This document shows positions 57,599-64,000 of a stretch of 64,000 nucleotides of DNA, one piece after another (position 1 is the first letter of the stretch; each line of letters begins with the position of its first letter). The stretch is from positions 1-64,000 of the forward strand of contig CAWBRQ010000011.1 in assembly GCA_963791315.1 (NCBI GenBank), in the 5' to 3' direction. The notes beneath the pieces are model-generated. The model had not been told where the DNA came from. It did no database searches and saw only the letters and a list, made by a program, of their open reading frames with translations. The stretch is from JACCZX01 sp963791315. Lineage in GTDB: Bacteria > Pseudomonadota > Gammaproteobacteria > Burkholderiales > Burkholderiaceae_F. Both the position numbers and the translations under genes were made by a program.

Positions 57599-58147
57599 CT
57601 ACGCGCGACTTACTTCGCGGGTGTTTTTGTCGCCGGCCGCTTTGGCTGCGCGTTGCCGCTCGCGCTTGATCGCCTGCTCGTCGCGCTCGTCGAAATCCTT
57701 ATCGGCGCAGCGCTCCACCCAGCTGTCGCGCTCTTTGTCTAGAGTGGCGCCCTGTTCCTTCAGAACCGGCAAGCGCGCGTTATACGTTTCACCGAGTTGA
57801 TTGCGACGCGCCTCTTCGTCCTGCAGCGCCTGCTTTGCGTTGGTGTCGGCGGGGTCAAGTGCAGCACGCTTGCGCTCAAGCTCTGCGTCCATCGACTTGA
57901 CCTCGGCGCGCTGCTGGTCGAGCGCTGTTTGCTCCTTCAACACGCTCTCGCGCATTGCCATCAAGCGATCCTGCTGATCCATGCACGAGCGCAGCTGATC
58001 CCGACTCATCGGCTTTGGTTTGCTCTTGCCTTGCTTTGCGGGTGCCGTCTTCGGCGGCGGATCGGCTGCATAGGCGGGTGCCACAAGCAATGCGCCGGCT
58101 ACCGCGAGCAGGGCGCCCACACGCGCGGCAAGTAAGGTGTTTTTCAT
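57599..58147 (-). CDS. Exported coiled-coil protein of unknown function
   Basis: 182 aa from ATG 58147 (MKNTLLAARVG); an ATG five codons upstream (MSETRMKN) is possible. Signal ends PAYAAD. A Lys/Pro linker leads to a charged coiled coil of about 110 residues (MSRDQLRSCMDQQDRLMAMRESVLKEQ and KRRAALDPADTNAKQALQDEE), with two Cys (SCMDQQ, ERCADK). Perhaps a periplasmic coiled-coil protein. Confidence 0.7.
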   Translation of the reverse strand: MKNTLLAARVGALLAVAGALLVAPAYAADPPPKTAPAKQGKSKPKPMSRDQLRSCMDQQDRLMAMRESVLKEQTALDQQRAEVKSMDAELERKRAALDPADTNAKQALQDEEARRNQLGETYNARLPVLKEQGATLDKERDSWVERCADKDFDERDEQAIKRERQRAAKAAGDKNTREVSRA

Positions 58148-58285
58148 TCGAGTCTCCGACATTTCGGCAAGTCTATTAAATCCTGGCGGCAAGCCCCGTA
58201 TCGCCCCCGGTCCCAGCTGTTTGACGCCGATTCATAGCGGGTTTACCTTGACCCGATAGCGCCGCAGTAGCGCAGGGAGACATCG

Positions 58286-59158
58286 ATGAAACTGACCCCC
58301 GAGCAACGTGACCAGTTCGATCGCGAAGGGTATTTGTTTTTTCCAGCCCTGTTTTCGCGCGACGAAACGAAGGTGCTGACCGATGCGGTGCCCGAGCTGT
58401 ACGCGCGGCGCGACATCTGCAATGTGCGCGAGAAGGATTCGGACGCGGTGCGCACCAACTTTGCCGCGCATCTTTACAGCGTGCCGTTCGCCAAGCTGGC
58501 GCGGCATCCGAGGATGGTCGATCCGGTGCGCGACCTGTTCGATGAAGACGTGTACATGCATCAGTTCAAGATCAACGGCAAGATGGCGTTCGAAGGTGAC
58601 GTGTGGCAGTGGCACCAGGACTACGGGACCTGGCTCAACGACGATCTGATGCCGACCGAGCGCGCGATGAATGTTGCGATTTTTCTGGACGACGTCAACG
58701 AATACAACGGGCCGCTGATGTTCATTCCCGGCAGTCACAAGCGCGGCGTGGTGAACGCGAAGCATGATGTCTCGACGACGAGCTATCCGCTGTGGACGAT
58801 CGACAACGACCTGATCCGGCAACTGGTGGAGCGTGCAGGCGGCAAGAACGGCGGCCTCGCCGCGCCCAAAGGGCCGGCGGGATCGATGATCCTGTTCCAC
58901 TCGTGTCTGGTGCACGCATCGAGCAGCAATCTTTCGCCGTGGGATCGCGTAAGCGTGTATCTGAGTCTGTGCACCATCAGCAACCATATCCGCCGATTCA
59001 AGCGCCCGGAATACATCGCGCACCGTGATTTCACGCCGATTCAGACGCTGCCCGACGATTGCCTAGTGAAGGACTACGCCGTGGATTTGCCGTGGAAAAA
59101 CGGCATGCCGCAAAGTGCCTTGCAGACCTCGGTGGAGGAAATCAAACTGGCAGCCTAA
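58286..59158 (+). CDS. Phytanoyl-CoA dioxygenase family protein, ectoine-hydroxylase-like
   Basis: 290 aa, intact. LTPEQRDQFDREGYLFFPALFSRDE opens like PhyH proteins. The iron site is VWQWHQDYGTWLNDDLMPTE (HxD) and FHSCLVHASSSNLS (His), with NEYNGPLMFIPGSHKRG the 2-oxoglutarate-side loop. It looks closest to EctD-like enzymes, but no ectoine genes are near, so the substrate is open. The RBS GGGAGA precedes the ATG. Confidence 0.85.
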   Translation: MKLTPEQRDQFDREGYLFFPALFSRDETKVLTDAVPELYARRDICNVREKDSDAVRTNFAAHLYSVPFAKLARHPRMVDPVRDLFDEDVYMHQFKINGKMAFEGDVWQWHQDYGTWLNDDLMPTERAMNVAIFLDDVNEYNGPLMFIPGSHKRGVVNAKHDVSTTSYPLWTIDNDLIRQLVERAGGKNGGLAAPKGPAGSMILFHSCLVHASSSNLSPWDRVSVYLSLCTISNHIRRFKRPEYIAHRDFTPIQTLPDDCLVKDYAVDLPWKNGMPQSALQTSVEEIKLAA

Positions 59159-59193
59159 ATTCGAGCAACGTGAATGTTCATGCGGCCGGCGAT

Positions 59194-59598
59194 TCATAGG
59201 TGCCGAACCTCCGCCGGCGCGGCTTTGTAGTTGTCGTGCCGGCCATCGACGTACGTGATCGGTGCATTGACTAGTTCGTCCACCGTTACGTTATCAAGGC
59301 AGGTGACTTTGACGGCATAGAACTTCCCGCCAAGGTTTTTGTCCTCGCCCCACTCGAACGGGCTCACGCCGCAGTGTTTGCAGAACAGATGATGTGTGGT
59401 TTTCCTGCCGTACTGATAGTCGCTGAGTGCGGACTCGCCTGCGATGAGCCGGAATGCGTCCGGCTGCACGACGGCAAGCCAGCTTCTTGACTTGGTACAG
59501 CTCGAGCAGTTGCACTTGAACGTGCCTTGGTTGAGATCGATATTGGCTTCGAAGCGCACCGCGCCGCAGTGACAGCTTCCCGAATATTTCTTTTCCAT
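59194..59598 (-). CDS. GFA family zinc protein
   Basis: 134 aa from ATG 59598 (MEKKYSGSCHCGAVRF). Cys groups CHCG near 9-12, CNCSSCTKSRSWL near 31 and FCKHCGVSPFEWG near 75 are the zinc sites of Gfa/CENP-V proteins. The second GFA gene of the window, distant in sequence from the one at 11776. Function unknown beyond the fold. Confidence 0.85.
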   Translation of the reverse strand: MEKKYSGSCHCGAVRFEANIDLNQGTFKCNCSSCTKSRSWLAVVQPDAFRLIAGESALSDYQYGRKTTHHLFCKHCGVSPFEWGEDKNLGGKFYAVKVTCLDNVTVDELVNAPITYVDGRHDNYKAAPAEVRHL

Positions 59599-59667
59599 GG
59601 TGATCGCCGTACGTTGACAGTTATCCCTCGACAATGCGAGGCTTTGTAGCGAGTTTGATGCCTATCC

Positions 59668-60423
59668 GTGCAGACCTACAGTCAATTACATCCGACACCC
59701 ATTTCGTCGACCATTTCCGTGTTGGCGCGCCGTATTCGCGAGCGCTTTCCCGAATCGGGCTTGAGTCGAGTGGCGGCGGAACTGGTTGCGCTAGCCGCAC
59801 AGAATCAGTCGGTGATCGAGAAGCTGCGACAGCCATTGTGGTGGTTGCGTGGGCTGGCGGCGCTGACGATCGTCGTGCTGATTGCGTTGCTGGCGTGGGC
59901 CGCGATCGAGCTCAGGAATGTTGTCAAAGGCGGGGCATTCACCATCGCCGAGCTGCTGCAAAGCATCGATGCCGCGACCAGCGAGTTGATTTTTCTGTCG
60001 CTCGTCGTGTTGTTTCTGGTTTCTCTGGAGACTCGGCTGAAGCGCCGTACCGCACTGCGCATGCTGCATCGGCTGCGCAGCATCGCGCATATCGTCGACA
60101 TGCACCAGCTGACGAAGGATCCCGAGCACGCGCTGCATCGCGTGGAGTCGACGGAGTCGTCGCCAACGCGCACGCTGTCACGTGCGCAATTGCCGCGCTA
60201 TCTCGACTACTGTTCCGAGCTGCTCGCGTTGACCAGCAAATTGGCGGCGTTGCACGCTCAGCACTTGAACGACGCGGTGGTTCTTAGTGCGGTCAATGAC
60301 ATCGAGGCGTTGACCGCCGATCTGTCGCGCAAGATCTGGCAGAAGATCAGCATCCTCGCGATGGCCGACCAGCGAGGCGGTGCTGCTACGGCTTCAATGC
60401 CCGATAAAGAAACGGCAGGCTGA
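59668..60423 (+). CDS. Membrane protein with two transmembrane helices
   Basis: 251 aa from GTG 59668. WWLRGLAALTIVVLIALLAWAAI (about 58-80) and TSELIFLSLVVLFLVSLE (about 103-121) are membrane helices joined by a short loop. The C-terminal 125 residues are helical (LKRRTALRMLHRLRSIAHIVDMHQLTKD, SELLALTSKLAALHAQHLNDAVVLSAVNDIEALTADLS). Reads like a conserved unknown inner-membrane protein. Its 3' end overlaps the convergent esterase gene by about 38 bases. Confidence 0.65.
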   Translation: MQTYSQLHPTPISSTISVLARRIRERFPESGLSRVAAELVALAAQNQSVIEKLRQPLWWLRGLAALTIVVLIALLAWAAIELRNVVKGGAFTIAELLQSIDAATSELIFLSLVVLFLVSLETRLKRRTALRMLHRLRSIAHIVDMHQLTKDPEHALHRVESTESSPTRTLSRAQLPRYLDYCSELLALTSKLAALHAQHLNDAVVLSAVNDIEALTADLSRKIWQKISILAMADQRGGAATASMPDKETAG

Positions 60424-61514
60424 TGTCCATCCGATAGTCGACATCCGAATGGTCGTCGTCGAACTCTTCGTACCGGTGCGCAATGCCGGCATCGCTTAGG
60501 CGCCGCGATAGGGTGCGGGTACCGTAGTGGATATGAAATTGATCGCGCCAGCCGCAATCGATGTAAATACCGGTGAGCGTTTTCAAATTGGTCGCATAAC
60601 GCTTCACCAGATTAATCGGATCGTTCGCGAGCCAGCGCTGCCAGCGCTTCTCGATTCGCTCGCCGGTTTCGAGGTTGCACGGCAGGCGAAAGCCGAGCGC
60701 TAGTTTCGGGGTCGGGGTCGTAAGTCGCCGCCATGCACAGGTTCATGATGCAGTGGGCTTCTGCGGATGAAACTTTCTCTTTGCTCCAGACGTGCTTTAG
60801 AAACCGCTTGACGCGTCCATCGTCGATGCCCTCATCAAGGCCGCCCAGCGACGCCTGCTGTGCGGCGTCGTAGCGCCCCGCCGAGCGCTTTTTGGCACGG
60901 TGCTTATTAAGCTCGTTCAACGTATTGGGCCAATCGTGCCAGTAAACAAAATCGAAATACGAATCTCCCGAATGGTCCGCGATAGCACCCCAATGCGACG
61001 CGTACTTCATGCCGTGCACGATGGCGCCGTAACCGCCGGATGACTTGCCGAAACAGCCGCGGTGCTTGCGCGAAGCGAGCGTTCGGAATTCGCGATCGAC
61101 AAACGGGACGATTTCGTTAAGCAGATAGTCGGCGTAGCGGCCGACCGCGGACGAATTGACGTACTGATTGCCGCCAAGCGCCGTGAAGCAATCGGGCATC
61201 ACGATGATTGCCGGCCCCATTTTGCCGTCGTAAGTCAGTCGCGCTACGCGCTCGGGCAAGTTGTACGAAAACGCCCTCCATCCGGCGTGCGAAAGCCCCG
61301 AGCCGGTAAAGCCGACCAAGTCATACAGCACCGGGAATCGAGCCCGGCTGGTCTGCGTGCGGCCGACCCCGGCCGCCTGATCGTATTGCGGCGGCAGCCA
61401 CACCGCGAGCTTGCGCACGTACGGGTCGCCCCACGGGTTGTCGCGCAGTACGCGTGATTGGTGTTCGAGAATCACGACCGTTCCGGTCGGCGCTTTCGAT
61501 CGCTTGATCGCCAT
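60386..61514 (-). CDS. Putative esterase (enterochelin esterase / esterase D fold), one frameshift
   Basis: About 376 aa. PYVRKLAVWLPPQYD, ARFPVLYDLVGFTGSG and CFGKSSGGYGAIVHGMKYASHWGAIADHSGDSYFD (GKSSGG nucleophile near residue 155). The frame changes near 60705, after DPETSA; the other frame gives LGFRLPCNLETGERIEKRWQRW and DQFHIHYGTRTLSRRL plus FDDDHSDVDYRMD with the catalytic His. No signal. Esterase fold, substrate unknown. Confidence 0.75.
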
Positions 61515-61613
61515 TGGATGCCCTCCGAGGCCGTGCGTATTTTAGTCGGCGTGTTCAACAGGCCGTACAGCGTTGTGCATACTGCGCGTCCGACACTCAA
61601 CCAACGGCCCTAC

Positions 61614-62102
61614 ATGGACGCGATAAAGCTCTTGATCGACCAGCACCGCAAACTCGAAGCCCAAATGAAAACGGCAGTCGAGGCGCGCGAGCCCAAGGCG
61701 CGTGCGGCGTCACTGGCGCGTGTCGGCGACGACTTGACCAAACACCTGACGTCGGAAGAAGAAGTGTTCTACCCGGCGGTAAAGGCCAAGCGCACTGAAG
61801 ACATTTTGCTTGAATCGCTTGAGGAGCACCTTTCGCTGAAACGTCTGCTGGCCGATCTATTGACGCTCGACCCGGCGGCGGAGACCTGGGAGGCCAAGTT
61901 CAAGGTGCTTAAAGAGCAGACCGAGCATCACCACGAGGAAGAAGAAGAAAAACTGTTCCCGAAGGTGCGCACGGCCATTGATGCCGTGGAGCTCGAAGAT
62001 CTTGGCCAACGAATGCTGGCGATGCAGCAGCAACTTCAGCGCGCAGGTGATCCACGGGACGCAGTCGTCGAACAGACCGACGAAGCGGCGCCTTTGAAGT
62101 AG
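61614..62102 (+). CDS. Hemerythrin domain protein
   Basis: 162 aa from ATG 61614. KLLIDQHRKLEAQM, LTKHLTSEEEVFYPAVKAKRTEDILLESLEEHLSLKRLL and KEQTEHHHEEEEEKLFPKVR supply the His and Glu ligands of the non-haem diiron site (H..H-E..H..H-E). It binds O2 or NO or stores iron. Confidence 0.85.
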   Translation: MDAIKLLIDQHRKLEAQMKTAVEAREPKARAASLARVGDDLTKHLTSEEEVFYPAVKAKRTEDILLESLEEHLSLKRLLADLLTLDPAAETWEAKFKVLKEQTEHHHEEEEEKLFPKVRTAIDAVELEDLGQRMLAMQQQLQRAGDPRDAVVEQTDEAAPLK

Positions 62103-62120
62103 TCTTTTGCTATCCCGGCT

Positions 62121-62544
62121 TCACCAGTCGAGCGCCATCAGCACGCGCGTCATGTTTTTGCCGCACAGTTCCGGCACTTCGGAGCGCGCTGCCCAGCGGT
62201 ACGCGTCGACTTCCGGAATCTCGCGTGTGCCGTAGCGCGGTGTGTAATGCGTTGAACAGCGGCACGCGTCGACGTTGAGCGACGGTTCGGGAGGATCGAG
62301 CACAAACAGGTGCAAGTCCTTGCGCGGCAAATATTTATGGACACCCGCGTCGCGCACCTGGCCTTCGTCGAGCTCAATGCCGGCTTCTTCGTGTAGCTCG
62401 CGCAACGCGGCGGCGACTGCCGTCTCGCCGTCATCTCGCACACCTTTCGGAATATCCCAGTAGTTACGGCCCGTTGCGTGACAAAGCAAGAGTTCTCCGG
62501 GCTGCGCGCCGCACGATGACGCCGCAGCTCAATAACCTTGGCAT
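62121..62544 (-). CDS. NUDIX hydrolase (one frameshift)
   Basis: About 141 aa. Start MPRLLSCGVIVRR at 62544, frame change near 62512, then GELLLCHATGRNYWDIPKG. The Nudix box GVRDDGETAVAAALRELHEEAGIEL is near residues 38-62. It hydrolyses a nucleoside diphosphate linked to another group. Substrate open. RYGTREIPEVDAYRW near the C-terminus. Confidence 0.8.
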
Positions 62545-62597
62545 GGGATCTCAAGTGGGAATAGTGCTTGCATCAGCGAGTATTCTCAACTTACCAA

Positions 62598-63368
62598 ATG
62601 CACTTTCCCCTTTCTTCCTATCGCCGCCTTCGAACTGATGTAGGCAATGTCATCAGCTCGACGCTGATCACGGCTGCCGCGCTGACGACTGCGTGGGCCG
62701 CTCTGCAGGCGTTTCGGCTCATGCGCGCGAAGCATCGGCGCGTTGAAACGGCTGCGTTTTCAGACGCGAACGCGGGGCCGGGGCGACGCTTTCTGGTTGT
62801 CGGGGACAGTACCGGCGTTGGGATCGGAAGCTCGGACTCACGCTCTACGGTGGCGGGCCGCCTGGCGGCGGCGTTTCCAGGCACTGCGATTGTCAATCAT
62901 GCGCGCGATGGCGCACGTTCGACCGACATTCCCCGCCAGATCGAGGACAGTACGGGCCACTTTGACCTGACGCTGGTCTTCGCCGGCCGCAACGATGTCA
63001 TTCACCTGTCATCGTATCAAGCGGTGTTGCAGGCGGCCGAGTACACGCTGGACGTGGCGCGTTCGCGCAGTGACCACGTGGCGGTGGTGCCACCGGCGGA
63101 TCTCGGGACAGCGCCGCTTTGGGTGTGGCCGCTTGACGTCGTGTTTTCCCGTCGCGCAGAAAGGGTGCGTCGCGTCTGGCAGTACGCAATGCGCGAACGC
63201 ACGAACGTGCATCTGGTGGATTTGCGAATGCCGCGCGATCGCGATCCGTTCCGAATTGCGCCGCGTCGGTACTACTCGCCCGATGGCATCCATCCCAGCG
63301 CCGACGGGTACGCCTTATGGTTTGCTCAAATTACGCGGCAGGTGCCGCTGTTCGCTGAAGCTGGATAG
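62598..63368 (+). CDS. SGNH/GDSL hydrolase family protein, membrane-anchored
   Basis: 256 aa. Start ATG 62598 or TTG 62568; neither has a clear SD. One N-terminal hydrophobic helix (ISSTLITAAALTTAWAALQAF) acts as an anchor or signal. Then block I FLVVGDSTGVGIGSS (GDST, catalytic Ser), block III FAGRNDV (GxND) and block V DGIHPSADGY (DxxH). It should cleave esters in the periplasm. Confidence 0.85.
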   Translation: MHFPLSSYRRLRTDVGNVISSTLITAAALTTAWAALQAFRLMRAKHRRVETAAFSDANAGPGRRFLVVGDSTGVGIGSSDSRSTVAGRLAAAFPGTAIVNHARDGARSTDIPRQIEDSTGHFDLTLVFAGRNDVIHLSSYQAVLQAAEYTLDVARSRSDHVAVVPPADLGTAPLWVWPLDVVFSRRAERVRRVWQYAMRERTNVHLVDLRMPRDRDPFRIAPRRYYSPDGIHPSADGYALWFAQITRQVPLFAEAG

Positions 63369-63391
63369 ATCACCGCGAACCGATTCCGCGG

Positions 63392-63775
63392 ATGCACAAG
63401 AGCAAACTGGTCGCTGCTGTTATCGATTGTCAGGCCGATGACCTGATCGGTGCGACGCGTTTCTGGAGCGCAGCGCTGGGACGCAAGACAGACGCCGCCG
63501 ACGATCCGGCGACCGAAAAGTATGTCCGGATCGGCAGCGGTAACGAAGAGCTGATCGTCTTGCTGCAAAAGGTATCCCATGCAAGCCGCGTCCACCTGGA
63601 TATCGAAACCGACGACATCGAGGCCGAAGTGGCGCGCCTGGAGAAACTCGGGGCCAAGCGAATCGAGAAAATAAAAACGTGGTGGGTGATGGAAGCGCCG
63701 ACCGGTCACCGGTTCTGCGTGGTTCGGCCGCAGCGCAATGGTGCAATGCCAGACGATGCAAACGAATGGGACTGA
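63392..63775 (+). CDS. VOC family (glyoxalase-like) protein
   Basis: 127 aa. AAVIDCQADDLIGATRFWSAALGRKTD, VHLDIETDDIEAEVARLEKLGAKRIE and PTGHRFCVVRPQ are the two beta-alpha-beta-beta-beta halves of the vicinal oxygen chelate fold, glyoxalase-like domain type. No metal-binding set is complete, so activity is unknown. Confidence 0.8.
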   Translation: MHKSKLVAAVIDCQADDLIGATRFWSAALGRKTDAADDPATEKYVRIGSGNEELIVLLQKVSHASRVHLDIETDDIEAEVARLEKLGAKRIEKIKTWWVMEAPTGHRFCVVRPQRNGAMPDDANEWD

Positions 63776-63907
63776 CGGTCGGGATCGAACAGGCTGCAAG
63801 CGGACGCACGGCGACGCCATTGGCACCTGACATGTCAAACTTGCCTCCCTAGCCGTACTGGTGACATAGTCGGCGCTCCTCTGGTAAACGCAGTGTCTTC
63901 CAACAGA

Positions 63908-64000
63908 ATGTCTTTATTCGGCGCAGAGCAAGGCTCGGGCGTCTTCTCCTTTCTGCGTCGCGCATTTGCAAACAGCGCGGCCACGGAGCGCGATCGATGT
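63908..64000 (+). CDS. Possible 5' end of a gene, cut by the window
   Basis: ATG 63908 opens MSLFGAEQGSGVFSFLRRAFAN and stays open to the last base. It could be the start of a gene running out of the window, but with only 31 codons and no clear SD this is weak. Confidence 0.3.
   Translation, partial: MSLFGAEQGSGVFSFLRRAFANSAATERDRC

Noticed and set aside
1..64000. CRISPR array, prophage, transposase, integrase or tRNA attachment site
   Set aside because: No regularly spaced repeats, no recombinase genes and no tRNA-like fold were seen; accessory traits here look chromosomal.

Overview
The window looks like chromosome of a GC-rich betaproteobacterium of the order Burkholderiales. The reasons are two orphan Bug/TctC-type solute-binding proteins, a general L-amino-acid importer (aapJQMP), a urea importer fused to a urease operon in betaproteobacterial order (urtABCDE-ureDABCEFG), a DUF1127 protein, a YXWGXW lipoprotein and a PaaK-like acyl-CoA ligase. 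No rRNA, tRNA, CRISPR array, integrase or insertion sequence was seen. The sequence carries many single-base indels. Many genes, including strongly conserved housekeeping ones (urtC, ureE, bkdB), are split over two frames at one point. Three blocks (14.1-16.1, 17.0-18.7 and 19.1-24.0 kb) are broken many times. Most of these look like consensus errors in a draft or metagenome assembly rather than real gene decay, so gene limits are given as repaired spans.

Layout. 1-4.1 kb (minus): an operon for activation and breakdown of a carboxylic acid (acyl-CoA ligase, SDR, amidohydrolase, Bug protein). 4.1-14 kb: secreted and lipoproteins of unknown role, YihY, a Sec-exported Hcp-like protein, hydrolases, a creatininase-methyltransferase-GFA group and a 583-aa protein with a ThuA/GATase-like start. 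14-24 kb: OPT transporter, M20 peptidase and a MacA-MacB-NodT efflux operon whose genes overlap by ATGA. 24.3-26.1 kb: a TPR protein with a C-terminal HD-GYP domain whose GYP is changed to GTP. 26.7-32 kb: alcohol dehydrogenase, a FAD oxidoreductase/Bug pair with a divergent GntR regulator over a perfect palindrome, and a metallophosphoesterase. 32-37.5 kb: NYN/PIN-like protein, hydrolase, diiron ferritin-like protein, DUF1127 protein, a 59-aa cysteine-rich protein and two secreted proteins.

37.6-41.2 kb (minus): branched-chain 2-oxoacid dehydrogenase E1-alpha, E1-beta and E2 (bkdA1-bkdA2-bkdB) without E3. 42.0-46.2 kb (plus): aapJ-aapQ-aapM-aapP. 46.7-57.4 kb (minus): urtABCDE and ureDABCEFG plus a tiny UreJ/HupE-like membrane protein. 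A sigma-54 type -24/-12 element precedes urtA, so urea uptake, urease and nickel-dependent maturation look like one nitrogen-controlled unit. In both the urt and aap operons a strong hairpin lies between the binding-protein gene and the first permease gene. 57.6-64 kb: single genes including a phytanoyl-CoA-dioxygenase-like oxygenase, a GFA protein, an esterase, a hemerythrin-domain protein, a NUDIX hydrolase, an SGNH hydrolase and a VOC protein.
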